Source of the DNA: Streptomyces sp. SolWspMP-5a-2
GTDB lineage: Bacteria > Actinomycetota > Actinomycetes > Streptomycetales > Streptomycetaceae
Direction: 5' to 3'
DNA length: 57,503 nucleotides
Assembly: GCF_900091845.1 (NCBI RefSeq)
Contig: NZ_FMCI01000051.1
Location: 1 to 57,503, forward strand
The notes beneath the pieces were generated by a model that worked only from the letters and a program-made list of their open reading frames with translations, did no database searches and was not told where the DNA came from. A program made the position numbers and the translations under genes. Shown in pieces: positions 39,538 to 47,934 of the stretch. Position 1 is the first letter of the stretch. Every line of letters starts with the position of its first letter.

Positions 39538-40851
39538 GTGCTCACCGCGTTCGCCCGGGCGTTCAGGACGCCCGACCTGCGCAAGAAACTGCTCTTCACG
39601 CTCGGCATCATCGTGGTGTACCGGGTCGGTACCCACGTCCCGATCCCCGGCGTCAACTACACGGCCGTCCAACAGTGCGTGGACGAGGCGTCCGGCAACC
39701 AGGGCCTCTTCGGTCTCGTCAACATGTTCAGCGGCGGCGCGCTGCTGCAGATCACCATCTTCGCGCTGGGGATCATGCCGTACATCACGGCGAGCATCAT
39801 CCTCCAGCTGCTGACCGTGGTGATCCCGCGTCTGGAGGCCCTCAAGAAGGAGGGCCAGGCCGGTACCGCGAAGATCACGCAGTACACGCGCTACCTGACC
39901 GTCGCGCTCGCCATCCTGCAGGGCACCGGCCTGGTCGCCACCGCCCGCAGCGGCGCGCTCTTCTCGGGCTGCACCGTCGCGTCGAGCATCGTCCCGGACC
40001 AGGCGATCTTCACCACCATCACCATGGTCATCTGCATGACCGCCGGTACGGCCGTCGTCATGTGGCTGGGCGAGCTGATCACCGACCGCGGCATCGGCAA
40101 CGGCATGTCGATCCTCATGTTCATCTCGATCGCCGCGACGTTCCCGTCCGCGCTGTGGGCCATCAAGAAGCAGGGCAACCTGGCCGACGGCTGGATCGAG
40201 TTCGGGACCGTCATCCTCGTCGGCCTGGTCATGGTCGGCCTGGTGGTCTTCGTCGAGCAGGCTCAGCGCCGCATCCCCGTCCAGTACGCGAAGCGCATGA
40301 TCGGACGCCGTTCCTACGGCGGCACGTCGACGTACATCCCGCTGAAGGTCAACCAGGCGGGTGTCATCCCGGTCATCTTCGCGTCGTCGCTGCTCTACAT
40401 CCCGGCGCTGGTCGCGCAGTTCTCCAGCGGCAACTCCGGCTGGAAGACCTGGGTCGAGCAGAACCTCACCAAGGGTGACCACCCGATCTACCTGGTCAGC
40501 TACTTCTTGCTGATCGTTTTCTTCGCGTTCTTCTACGTGGCGATCTCCTTCAACCCCGAAGAAGTCGCCGACAACATGAAGAAGTATGGTGGCTTCATCC
40601 CGGGCATCCGGGCTGGCCGACCGACCGCTGAGTACCTGTCGTACGTGCTCAACCGGATCACCTGGCCGGGTTCGCTGTATCTGGGGCTGATCGCTCTTGT
40701 GCCAACGATGGCGTTGGTCGGGTTCGGGGCAACCGGTAACTTCCCGTTCGGCGGGACCAGCATCCTCATCATCGTGGGTGTCGGTCTCGAGACGGTGAAG
40801 CAGATCGAGAGCCAGCTTCAGCAGCGCAATTACGAAGGGTTCCTCCGCTGA
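39538..40851 (+). CDS. secY: Preprotein translocase subunit SecY
   Basis: 437 residues from GTG 39538 behind AGGAGG. Ten membrane helices are visible; FRTPDLRKKLLFTLGIIVVYRVGTHVPIPGV opens the protein, LGIMPYITASII and GGTSTYIPLKVNQAGVIPVIFASS are family blocks. SecY is the channel that works with SecE (8890-9174). The stop overlaps the adk start, as expected for coupled genes. Confidence 0.97.
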   Translation: MLTAFARAFRTPDLRKKLLFTLGIIVVYRVGTHVPIPGVNYTAVQQCVDEASGNQGLFGLVNMFSGGALLQITIFALGIMPYITASIILQLLTVVIPRLEALKKEGQAGTAKITQYTRYLTVALAILQGTGLVATARSGALFSGCTVASSIVPDQAIFTTITMVICMTAGTAVVMWLGELITDRGIGNGMSILMFISIAATFPSALWAIKKQGNLADGWIEFGTVILVGLVMVGLVVFVEQAQRRIPVQYAKRMIGRRSYGGTSTYIPLKVNQAGVIPVIFASSLLYIPALVAQFSSGNSGWKTWVEQNLTKGDHPIYLVSYFLLIVFFAFFYVAISFNPEEVADNMKKYGGFIPGIRAGRPTAEYLSYVLNRITWPGSLYLGLIALVPTMALVGFGATGNFPFGGTSILIIVGVGLETVKQIESQLQQRNYEGFLR

Positions 40852-41513
40852 TGCGAATCGTTCTCGTCGGGCCTCCGGGTGCGGGAAAGGGCACGCAGGC
40901 CACGCGTCTCGCCGCGACGCTGCGTGTTCCGCACATCTCCACGGGCGACCTGTTCCGCGCCAACATCAGCCAGCAGACGGAGCTCGGGAAACTCGCGAAG
41001 TCCTACATGGACGCGGGCAACCTCGTCCCCGACGAGGTCACCATCGCGATGGCCAAGGACCGCATGGAGCAGCCGGACGCCGAGAACGGCTTCCTGCTCG
41101 ACGGTTTCCCGCGCAACGTCTCGCAGGCCGAGGCGCTCGACGAGCTGCTGAAGACCGAGGGCATCAAGCTGGAAGCGGTGCTGGACCTCGAGGTTCCCGA
41201 GGAGGAGGTCGTCAAGCGGATCGCCGGTCGGCGGATCTGCCGCAACGACTCCGCGCATGTCTTCCACGTCACCTACAGCCCGCCGGCCCAGGACGGCGTC
41301 TGTGACGTCTGCGGCGGTGAGCTGTACCAGCGCGACGACGACTCCGAGGAGACCGTCCGCAAGCGGCTCGAGGTCTACCACACGCAGACCGAGCCGATCA
41401 TCGACTACTACAAGGCGCAGGGGCTGGTCGTCACGATCTCCTCGCTGGGCCCGGTGGACGAGATCACGCGGCGGGCCCTGGAGGCCCTCAAGCGCGAGGA
41501 CGCCGGCAAGTAG
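40851..41513 (+). CDS. adk: Adenylate kinase
   Basis: 220 residues. The P-loop GPPGAGKGTQ is at 7-16, and DGFPRN plus the long-form LID (about 125-165) follow. The LID keeps CDVC and a nearby Cys and His but not a full second CxxC, so zinc binding is uncertain. It interconverts AMP, ADP and ATP. Start overlaps the secY stop. Confidence 0.97.
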   Translation: MRIVLVGPPGAGKGTQATRLAATLRVPHISTGDLFRANISQQTELGKLAKSYMDAGNLVPDEVTIAMAKDRMEQPDAENGFLLDGFPRNVSQAEALDELLKTEGIKLEAVLDLEVPEEEVVKRIAGRRICRNDSAHVFHVTYSPPAQDGVCDVCGGELYQRDDDSEETVRKRLEVYHTQTEPIIDYYKAQGLVVTISSLGPVDEITRRALEALKREDAGK

Positions 41514-41528
41514 CCGTCGAGCTCGAAC

Positions 41529-41560
41529 CGGCCGTGACGCCCCCTCGGGCGTCACGGCCG
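41529..41560 (+). terminator. Terminator after adk
   Basis: A perfect 14-bp stem (41529-41542 with 41547-41560) around CCTC, 15 nt after the adk stop. Confidence 0.8.
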
Positions 41561-41612
41561 TACTGTTGTGTACTGACCGGTTGTCGTGAGTGACGGAGAG
41601 CGCAGGCCCCCC

Positions 41613-42449
41613 ATGGTGCAGATCAAGAACCCCGAGCAGATCGCCACGATGCGTCAGGCGGGTCTTGTCGTCGCCGCCATCCACGCCGCGACCCGGGAGG
41701 CGGCGGTGCCCGGCGCCACCACCAAGGACCTGGACCAGGTGGCCCGCAAGGTCCTCGCCGACCACGGCGCCAAGCCCAACTTCCTCGGCTACGGCGGCTT
41801 CCCGGCCACCATCTGCACCTCGGTCAACGAGGTCGTCGTGCACGGCATCCCGTCCGACGAGGTCGTCCTGAAGGACGGCGACATCATCTCCATCGACTGC
41901 GGCGCGATCATCGACGGCTGGCACGGCGACGCCGCGTACACGGCTTTCGTGGGCTCCGGGCACGCTCCCGAGCTGGTCGAGCTGTCCCGGGTGACCGAGG
42001 AGTCGATGTGGGCCGGTATCGCGGCCATGAAGCAGGGCAACCGGCTGGTCGACGTCTCGCGCGCGATCGAGACGTACATCCGCCGCCAGCCGAAGCCGGG
42101 CGGCGGCAAGTACGGGATCATCGAGGACTACGGCGGCCACGGCATCGGCACCGAGATGCACATGGACCCGCATCTGCTGAACTACGTCGACCGCCGCCGC
42201 GGCAAGGGCCCCAAGCTGGTCCCGGGCTTCTGCCTCGCCATCGAGCCGATGGTCTCGCTGGGCACCCCGCGCACCGAGGTCCTCTCCGACGACTGGACGG
42301 TCATCACCACCGACGGCACCTGGTCCTCCCACTGGGAGCACTCGGTGGCGCTCACGGAGGCGGGGCCGCTGGTGCTGACCGCCCCGGACGGCGGCAAGGC
42401 GAAGCTCGCCGAGCACGGCGTGACGGCGGCGCCCGACCCGCTGGCCTGA
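41613..42449 (+). CDS. map: Methionine aminopeptidase, type I
   Basis: 278 residues from ATG 41613 (MVQIKNPEQIATMRQAG); GTG 41586 in frame would add nine residues and cannot be ruled out, since GGAGAG lies between them. It removes the initiator Met from new proteins with two metal ions. IDCGAIIDGWHGDAAY, GHGIGTEMHMDP and CLAIEPMVSLG carry the metal-binding Asp, His and Glu. The last codons and the stop lie inside the first two units of a 26-bp tandem repeat. It follows the adk terminator. Confidence 0.95.
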   Translation: MVQIKNPEQIATMRQAGLVVAAIHAATREAAVPGATTKDLDQVARKVLADHGAKPNFLGYGGFPATICTSVNEVVVHGIPSDEVVLKDGDIISIDCGAIIDGWHGDAAYTAFVGSGHAPELVELSRVTEESMWAGIAAMKQGNRLVDVSRAIETYIRRQPKPGGGKYGIIEDYGGHGIGTEMHMDPHLLNYVDRRRGKGPKLVPGFCLAIEPMVSLGTPRTEVLSDDWTVITTDGTWSSHWEHSVALTEAGPLVLTAPDGGKAKLAEHGVTAAPDPLA

Positions 42450-42548
42450 CGACGGCGCCCACCCCGCCGGCCTGACCGCGGCGCCCGTCCCGCCGGCCTG
42501 ACCGCGGCGCCCGTCCCGTCGGCCTGACGGCGGCGTGACCCCGCCGGC
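42421..42548 (+). repeat. 26-bp tandem repeat, about five copies, crossing the end of map
   Basis: Units start at 42421, 42447, 42473, 42499 and 42525, each TGAC-N-GCGGCGCCC-like and ending in GGCC. Copies 3 and 4 differ by a single base; copy 1 is coding sequence of map, copy 2 holds its stop, and copy 5 is shortened. The rest of the gap to 42686 is GC-rich without genes. Confidence 0.85.
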
Positions 42549-42686
42549 ACCGGTCCGACGCCTGCCTGACATCCGTCCGGCGCCGCTCTCCCGGCGCCGC
42601 CCGCGCCGTGGCGGCCGGGCGGTCGGGCCGTGGCGGCGCGCGATGCCCCTGCTTAAGGATCTCCCGTATGGGGCAGACTTCTGCGA

Positions 42687-42716
42687 TTCGTCTTTCCGGG
42701 TGCGCTGACGTAGACT
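42687..42716 (+). promoter_or_regulatory. Predicted promoter of infA-rpmJ-rpsM-rpsK
   Basis: TTCGTC (42687-42692) and TAGACT (42711-42716) with an 18-nt spacer. The -10 is near ideal for Streptomyces, the -35 weaker. The leader would be about 87 nt. Confidence 0.55.
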
Positions 42717-42809
42717 GACTCGTCGGCTCTCGTGCACCCGCATGTCCGCATGCGCCCCTCGGGGAAACGCACATGAGTCGATCAAGGTAGTCGATTCGAA
42801 GGGCGAAGC

Positions 42810-43031
42810 GTGGCCAAGAAGCAAGGTGCCATCGAGATCGAGGGCACTGTCGTCGAGTCTCTTCCGAACGCCATGTTCAAGGTCGAGCTCCAGAACGGCC
42901 ACCAGGTCCTGGCACACATCAGCGGCAAGATGCGGATGCACTACATCCGTATCCTCCCTGACGACCGGGTCGTGGTGGAGCTGTCTCCGTACGACCTGAC
43001 GCGTGGCCGGATCGTCTACCGCTACAAGTAG
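42810..43031 (+). CDS. infA: Translation initiation factor IF-1
   Basis: 73 residues from GTG 42810. The whole protein is one OB fold: [45 protein letters not shown] core and [18 protein letters not shown]. It blocks the A site during initiation. GAAGGGCGAAG precedes the start. Confidence 0.98.
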   Translation: MAKKQGAIEIEGTVVESLPNAMFKVELQNGHQVLAHISGKMRMHYIRILPDDRVVVELSPYDLTRGRIVYRYK

Positions 43032-43090
43032 ATCTTGCCCGCATCCCGTTCCGGCGGGGTGGTGGCACTGACCCGGAGAACCTCAATCCC

Positions 43091-43204
43091 ATGAAGGTCA
43101 AGCCGAGCGTCAAGAAGATCTGCGACAAGTGCAGGGTGATCCGCCGTCACGGTCGGGTCATGGTCATCTGCGAGAACCCGCGCCACAAGCAGCGCCAGGG
43201 CTGA
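43091..43204 (+). CDS. rpmJ: 50S ribosomal protein L36 (zinc-binding form)
   Basis: 37 residues: [17 protein letters not shown], then [11 protein letters not shown]11, C14, C27 and H32 form the zinc site. It is smaller than usual gene-finder limits. GAGAACC precedes ATG 43091. Gene order infA-rpmJ-rpsM-rpsK is the standard one. Confidence 0.97.
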   Translation: MKVKPSVKKICDKCRVIRRHGRVMVICENPRHKQRQG

Positions 43205-43403
43205 CGCACGATCGACCTCACCCTCTGCATCGACATCGCAGAGACTTCGCACGACGCGAGCTGAACATGTTCATACGCGGATCCCGGGCGCCCTCGTGCG
43301 CCTGACACCCCCGGCTCGGAGGCCGGGGACCCAGTTCGTACCTGGTACGGCGGCTGGGAGCCGGTTCTGCGGAAGACCTCCGAAGATCACCAGGAGCCAT
43401 TGA
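43205..43403 (+). other. 199-nt spacer before rpsM
   Basis: Two stems are visible: CTCTGC/GCAGAG (43223-43243) and CCCCGGC/GCCGGGG (43309-43328). No promoter is clear. It may be a leader for autoregulation of the alpha-type cluster. Confidence 0.4.
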
Positions 43404-43784
43404 ATGGCACGCGTTTCCGGTGTTGACATCCCGCGCGAAAAGCGCGTGGAGGTCGCCCTGACCTATGTGTTCGGCATCGGCCGGACGCTCTCCCAGCTGA
43501 CGCTGGCCGAGACCGGCATCGACCCGAACACCCGCGTTCGCGACCTCTCCGAGGAGCAGCTCGTCGCGATCCGCGAGTACGTCGACAACAACATCAAGAC
43601 CGAGGGTGACCTCCGTCGCGAGATCCAGGCCGACATCCGCCGCAAGGTCGAGATCGGCTGCTACCAGGGTCTCCGTCACCGTCGTGGTCTGCCCGTCCGC
43701 GGTCAGCGCACCAGCACGAACGCCCGTACCCGCAAGGGCCCGCGTCGCGCCATCGCCGGCAAGAAGAAGCCGGGCAAGAAGTAG
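43404..43784 (+). CDS. rpsM: 30S ribosomal protein S13
   Basis: 126 residues. [26 protein letters not shown] and [17 protein letters not shown] are invariant. S13 makes bridges to the 50S subunit and P-site tRNA. AGGAG precedes the ATG. Confidence 0.98.
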   Translation: MARVSGVDIPREKRVEVALTYVFGIGRTLSQLTLAETGIDPNTRVRDLSEEQLVAIREYVDNNIKTEGDLRREIQADIRRKVEIGCYQGLRHRRGLPVRGQRTSTNARTRKGPRRAIAGKKKPGKK

Positions 43785-43850
43785 TCCGCAGCGGACACGC
43801 CGTCCAGCGGTCTTCGCTGTAGGACCGACCACCTCCCGTAGGAGATATAG

Positions 43851-44255
43851 ATGCCCCCCAAGGGTCGTCAGGGCGCTGCCAAGAAGGTGCGCCGCAAGGA
43901 AAAGAAGAACGTCGCTCACGGCCACGCGCACATCAAGAGCACGTTCAACAACACGATCGTTTCCATCACGGACCCGTCCGGCAACGTGATCTCCTGGGCC
44001 TCCGCCGGCCACGTCGGCTTCAAGGGCTCCCGGAAGTCCACGCCGTTCGCCGCGCAGATGGCCGCCGAGTCGGCCGCCCGCCGCGCCCAGGAGCACGGCA
44101 TGCGCAAGGTCGACGTGTTCGTGAAGGGCCCGGGTTCCGGTCGCGAGACCGCGATCCGCTCCCTCCAGGCCACCGGCCTCGAGGTCGGCTCGATCCAGGA
44201 CGTCACGCCGACCCCGCACAACGGCTGCCGTCCCCCCAAGCGCCGCCGCGTCTGA
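43851..44255 (+). CDS. rpsK: 30S ribosomal protein S11
   Basis: 134 residues. [31 protein letters not shown] and [23 protein letters not shown] are typical; it ends in [16 protein letters not shown] precedes ATG 43851. rpsD, often next in other bacteria, is absent here; rpoA follows directly. Confidence 0.98.
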   Translation: MPPKGRQGAAKKVRRKEKKNVAHGHAHIKSTFNNTIVSITDPSGNVISWASAGHVGFKGSRKSTPFAAQMAAESAARRAQEHGMRKVDVFVKGPGSGRETAIRSLQATGLEVGSIQDVTPTPHNGCRPPKRRRV

Positions 44256-44282
44256 CGCGAGCAGCTTGGACCTGAGGTTCTC

Positions 44283-44317
44283 GGGCGGTACGGCTCCGTA
44301 AAAGGGTCGTGCCGCCC
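44283..44317 (+). other. Hairpin between rpsK and rpoA
   Basis: GGGCGGTACG (44283-44292) pairs with CGTGCCGCCC (44308-44317) with one T-G, loop 15 nt. It may be a terminator of rpsK transcripts; TTGCTG at 44328 could start an rpoA promoter but has no clear -10. Confidence 0.45.
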
Positions 44318-44380
44318 GTACCCTTGCTGTACAGAGTCGGGCGTCAAATAGCGGGCGCCCCTGACTGAAGGATGCACACC

Positions 44381-45403
44381 ATGCTGATCGCTCAGCGTCC
44401 GTCGCTGACCGAAGAGGTCGTCGACGAGTTCCGCTCCCGGTTCGTGATCGAGCCGCTGGAGCCGGGCTTCGGCTACACCCTCGGCAACTCCCTCCGCCGT
44501 ACCCTCCTGTCGTCGATCCCCGGTGCGGCGGTCACGTCCATCCGCATCGACGGCGTCCTGCACGAGTTCACCACCGTGCCGGGCGTCAAGGAGGACGTCA
44601 CCGACCTGATCCTCAACATCAAGCAGCTGGTCGTCTCCTCGGAGCACGACGAGCCGGTCGTGATGTACCTGCGCAAGCAGGGCCCGGGTCTGGTCACCGC
44701 CGCCGACATCGCGCCCCCGGCCGGTGTCGAGGTCCACAACCCCGACCTCGTCCTCGCCACCCTCAACGGCAAGGGCAAGCTGGAGATGGAGCTGACGGTC
44801 GAGCGCGGCCGCGGTTACGTCTCCGCCGTGCAGAACAAGCAGGTCGGTCAGGAGATCGGGCGCATCCCGGTCGACTCGATCTACTCGCCGGTCCTCAAGG
44901 TCACGTACAAGGTCGAGGCGACCCGAGTCGAGCAGCGCACCGACTTCGACAAGCTCATCGTCGACGTCGAGACCAAGCAGGCGATGCGTCCCCGTGACGC
45001 CATGGCCTCCGCCGGTAAGACGCTGGTCGAGCTGTTCGGTCTCGCGCGCGAGCTGAACATCGACGCCGAGGGCATCGACATGGGTCCGTCCCCGACGGAC
45101 GCCGCGCTCGCCGCCGATCTGGCGCTGCCGATCGAGGAGCTCGAGCTCACCGTTCGGTCGTACAACTGCCTCAAGCGCGAGGGCATCCACTCCGTGGGTG
45201 AGCTCGTGGCGCGTTCCGAGGCCGACCTCCTGGACATCCGCAACTTCGGCGCGAAGTCCATCGACGAGGTCAAGGCGAAGCTGGCCGGCATGGGCCTGGC
45301 CCTCAAGGACAGCCCGCCCGGATTCGACCCGACCGCCGCCGCCGACGCCTTCGGCGCCGACGACGACGCGGACGCCGGGTTCGTGGAGACCGAGCAGTAC
45401 TGA
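44381..45403 (+). CDS. rpoA: DNA-directed RNA polymerase subunit alpha
   Basis: 340 residues from ATG 44381 ([14 protein letters not shown]), with GAAGG 8 nt upstream. The N-terminal dimer domain (1 to about 230) contains [27 protein letters not shown]; after a flexible linker the C-terminal domain (about 250-315) has [25 protein letters not shown], which binds UP DNA and activators. An acidic tail ends the protein. An ATG three codons upstream lies in the ribosome site region. Confidence 0.97.
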   Translation: MLIAQRPSLTEEVVDEFRSRFVIEPLEPGFGYTLGNSLRRTLLSSIPGAAVTSIRIDGVLHEFTTVPGVKEDVTDLILNIKQLVVSSEHDEPVVMYLRKQGPGLVTAADIAPPAGVEVHNPDLVLATLNGKGKLEMELTVERGRGYVSAVQNKQVGQEIGRIPVDSIYSPVLKVTYKVEATRVEQRTDFDKLIVDVETKQAMRPRDAMASAGKTLVELFGLARELNIDAEGIDMGPSPTDAALAADLALPIEELELTVRSYNCLKREGIHSVGELVARSEADLLDIRNFGAKSIDEVKAKLAGMGLALKDSPPGFDPTAAADAFGADDDADAGFVETEQY

Positions 45404-45529
45404 CCGGTCCGACCGAGCCCCCTCCGGGGCGACCCCTCGGGGCCGTCCCGGATCTCCGACAGACGACCGTCTGCTCGGATACTGACCCCGGTACCTGATA
45501 CGGCCGGGGCAGACACCTAGGAGAACACC

Positions 45530-46045
45530 ATGCCGAAGCCCGCCAAGGGTGCCCGTCTGGGCGGCAGCGCCGCGCACGAGAAGCTGCTCCTCGCGAACCT
45601 CGCGAAGTCGCTCTTCGAGCACGGCCGGATCACCACCACCGAGGCGAAGGCCCGTCGGCTGCGGCCGTACGCCGAGCGTCTGGTGACCAAGGCGAAGAAG
45701 GGCGACCTTCACAACCGCCGCCAGGTCCTGCAGACCATCACGGACAAGGGCGTCGTCCACACGCTCTTCACCGAGATCGGCCCGCGGTACGAGAACCGCC
45801 CCGGTGGCTACACCCGCATCACCAAGATCGGTAACCGCCGTGGCGACAACGCGCCCATGGCCGTCATCGAGCTGGTCGAGGCCCTGACCGTCGCCCAGCA
45901 GGCGACCGGTGAGGCCGAGGCCGCCACCAAGCGCGCCGTCAAGGAAGACACCGCCAAGAAGGACCAGGCCGCCGAGGCCCCGTCCGACGAGGCCGTCGAG
46001 GACGCCAAGCCGGCCGAGTCGGCCGAGGAGTCCAAGGACGCCTGA
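45530..46045 (+). CDS. rplQ: 50S ribosomal protein L17
   Basis: 171 residues; the conserved core [34 protein letters not shown] to about 125 is followed by a disordered Ala/Glu/Lys tail of about 45 residues not present in E. coli but usual in Streptomyces. AGGAGA precedes ATG 45530. The 126-nt gap from rpoA has a small palindrome CAGACG-AC-CGTCTG (45460-45473). Confidence 0.97.
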   Translation: MPKPAKGARLGGSAAHEKLLLANLAKSLFEHGRITTTEAKARRLRPYAERLVTKAKKGDLHNRRQVLQTITDKGVVHTLFTEIGPRYENRPGGYTRITKIGNRRGDNAPMAVIELVEALTVAQQATGEAEAATKRAVKEDTAKKDQAAEAPSDEAVEDAKPAESAEESKDA

Positions 46046-46064
46046 GGCTCCGCCTGACGTCGAC

Positions 46065-46094
46065 AGCGGGTTCGCCCTTCGGGGCGGGCCCGCT
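46065..46094 (+). terminator. Terminator after rplQ
   Basis: AGCGGGTTCGCCC (46065-46077) pairs with GGGCGGGCCCGCT (46082-46094) with two G-T pairs; the loop is the stable TTCG. TTCGCG follows. Confidence 0.8.
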
Positions 46095-46119
46095 TTCGCG
46101 TACCTGAGAGGATGCGGGA

Positions 46120-46977
46120 GTGAGTGACGAAGTACAGCCCGGGTACGTCCGGGTGCGCCTCGACCTGTCGTACGACGGCGGCGAGTTCCACGGCTGGGCC
46201 AAGCAGGCGGGCGGCCGCCGGACCGTGCAGGGCGAGATCGAGGCCGCGCTGCGCACGGTGACCAGGGCGAAGGAGACCCCGTTCGACCTGACGGTGGCGG
46301 GGCGCACCGACGCGGGGGTGCACGCGCGCGGCCAGGTCGCCCACGTCGACCTGCCGGGCGCGCTGTGGGCCGAGCACCGCGAGAAGCTGCTCAAGCGGCT
46401 CGCCGGGCGGCTGCCGAAGGACGTCAGGGTGTGGAGCCTCACCGAGGCGCCCGAGGGCTTCAACGCCCGTTTCTCGGCGATCTGGCGGCGCTACGCGTAC
46501 CGGGTCACCGACCACCCCGGGGGCGTCGACCCGCTGCTGCGCGGACACGTGCTGTGGCACGACTGGCCGCTCGACGTGGACGCCATGAACGAGGCGGCCC
46601 TGCGGCTGCTCGGCGAGCACGACTTCGCGGCCTACTGCAAGAAGCGGGAGGGCGCCACCACCATCCGCACCCTCCAGGAGCTGAGCCTGGTGCGCGGGGA
46701 GGACGGGATCGTCACGGCGACCGTGCGCGCCGACGCCTTCTGCCACAACATGGTGCGCTCCCTGATCGGGGCGCTGCTGTTCGTGGGGGACGGGCACCGC
46801 GGTCCCGAGTGGCCGGGGAAGGTGCTCGCGGCGGGGGTGCGGGACTCGGCGGTGCACGTGGTGCGCCCGCACGGGCTGACCCTCGAGGAGGTCGGCTACC
46901 CCGCCGACGAACTGCTGGCCGCGCGCAGCAAGGAGGCCCGCAACAGGCGCTCCCTGCCGGCGGCGGGGTGCTGCTGA
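46120..46977 (+). CDS. truA: tRNA pseudouridine(38-40) synthase
   Basis: 285 residues from GTG 46120. [32 protein letters not shown] opens the fold, and [18 protein letters not shown] carries catalytic Asp64. [23 protein letters not shown] is the C-terminal signature. It modifies the anticodon stem of many tRNAs. Its stop is only 4 nt from the stop of the convergent membrane-protein gene, with no terminator between. Confidence 0.96.
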   Translation: MSDEVQPGYVRVRLDLSYDGGEFHGWAKQAGGRRTVQGEIEAALRTVTRAKETPFDLTVAGRTDAGVHARGQVAHVDLPGALWAEHREKLLKRLAGRLPKDVRVWSLTEAPEGFNARFSAIWRRYAYRVTDHPGGVDPLLRGHVLWHDWPLDVDAMNEAALRLLGEHDFAAYCKKREGATTIRTLQELSLVRGEDGIVTATVRADAFCHNMVRSLIGALLFVGDGHRGPEWPGKVLAAGVRDSAVHVVRPHGLTLEEVGYPADELLAARSKEARNRRSLPAAGCC

Positions 46978-46981
46978 GCGG

Positions 46982-47860
46982 TCAGCGGTTGGCGGCGGCA
47001 GACGCCTGGGCCTCGCCGCGGCGGTTGATCTGGCGGAAGGTGAACTCCGCCAGGTCGTCGCCGATCGAGAAGACCTGGGTGTCCTTGGTCGTGACGTCCT
47101 TGCCGTCGGTGAAGCCGGCGATGGTGAAGTAGGCGTAGCGGCCGACCGAGTTGATGGTCGTGCGGCAGAGCGCGGAGACGCAGAAGTCCTTCACGCCGCT
47201 GCCCGCGAGGGGCTTCACGAAGCCCTTCTTGTCCGACTGCGCCTTCGCCTTCGCCGCCTGCGCCTCGGTGTCGAAGACCGCGACGCCGACGGTGACCGCG
47301 GCGCCGTCCTTGACGTAGGTCGCGCGCATCAGGCTGGTGCAGCCGTTGGCGCGCAGGGCCGTCGGCAGGGTGCCCTGGGAGGCCGCCGAGCAGTCCTTGG
47401 CGTCGGCCGTGGCGCCCTTCTTGTACACGGTCGAGCCCATGGTCAGCTGGGTGCCGGGGAAGAGCAGCTCCGCGCTGAGGGGCGCCGTGTCCTTGGCCTT
47501 GCTGGCGATGAACTCCTTCGGGTCCAGCGGTGGCGCGGCGCTGGTCGGCGCGAAGGAGGGGGCGGTGCCGCCGCCCGGCAGCGAGGCCGAGGCCGGAAGC
47601 TCCGAGGTCGGCTTGTCGGCGCGCTTGTCGTCGCCCGCGGAGACGACGGCCATGGCGACGGCGGTGCCTATCGCGAGGGTGGCGAAGGCGCCGCCGCCTA
47701 TCAGCAGCAGCCGTTTCTTGCGGTTGCGGCTCTCGGACGCCTCGGCGAGCGCGGCCCAGTCCGGGGTGCCGCCGTTGCCGTCGTCGGTCCACGGCTGCTG
47801 GGAGTGCGGTTTCCAGGGATCCCACTGGGACGGGGGTCCCCCCTGCTGCCCAAAGCTCAT
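46982..47860 (-). CDS. Single-pass membrane protein of unknown function
   Basis: 292 residues from ATG 47860. An intracellular part of about 50 residues (SFGQQGGPPSQWDPW, then NRKKR) leads to one membrane helix (about 51-74); a Pro/Ala/Ser linker and an extracellular domain with four cysteines (KDCSAAS, NGCTS, DFCVSALC) follow, which may form two disulfides. No enzyme motif is seen. TAAGAT (47868-47873 on the minus strand) ends 7 nt before the start, suggesting a leaderless transcript. ATG 47869 would overlap that box. Confidence 0.75.
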   Translation of the reverse strand: MSFGQQGGPPSQWDPWKPHSQQPWTDDGNGGTPDWAALAEASESRNRKKRLLLIGGGAFATLAIGTAVAMAVVSAGDDKRADKPTSELPASASLPGGGTAPSFAPTSAAPPLDPKEFIASKAKDTAPLSAELLFPGTQLTMGSTVYKKGATADAKDCSAASQGTLPTALRANGCTSLMRATYVKDGAAVTVGVAVFDTEAQAAKAKAQSDKKGFVKPLAGSGVKDFCVSALCRTTINSVGRYAYFTIAGFTDGKDVTTKDTQVFSIGDDLAEFTFRQINRRGEAQASAAANR

Positions 47861-47867
47861 GGGGCGC

Positions 47868-47873
47868 ATCTTA
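47868..47873 (-). promoter_or_regulatory. -10 box of the minus-strand membrane-protein gene
   Basis: TAAGAT on the minus strand, 7 nt before ATG 47860. No ribosome site, so a leaderless mRNA is expected. Confidence 0.5.
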
Positions 47874-47921
47874 GACGGGGCGCGGGGCGTGCTGGTGCGC
47901 CCCAAGAGGGCTCGCAGGCCC

Positions 47922-47927
47922 TAGCGT
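47922..47927 (+). promoter_or_regulatory. -10 box of the GT87-like gene
   Basis: TAGCGT, 7 nt before GTG 47935. It mirrors the minus-strand box 48 nt away. Confidence 0.5.
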
Positions 47928-47934
47928 TGCCCCG

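Noticed and set aside
42421..42548. CRISPR array
   Set aside because: Repeats are contiguous at 26 bp without spacers, and no cas genes are present.
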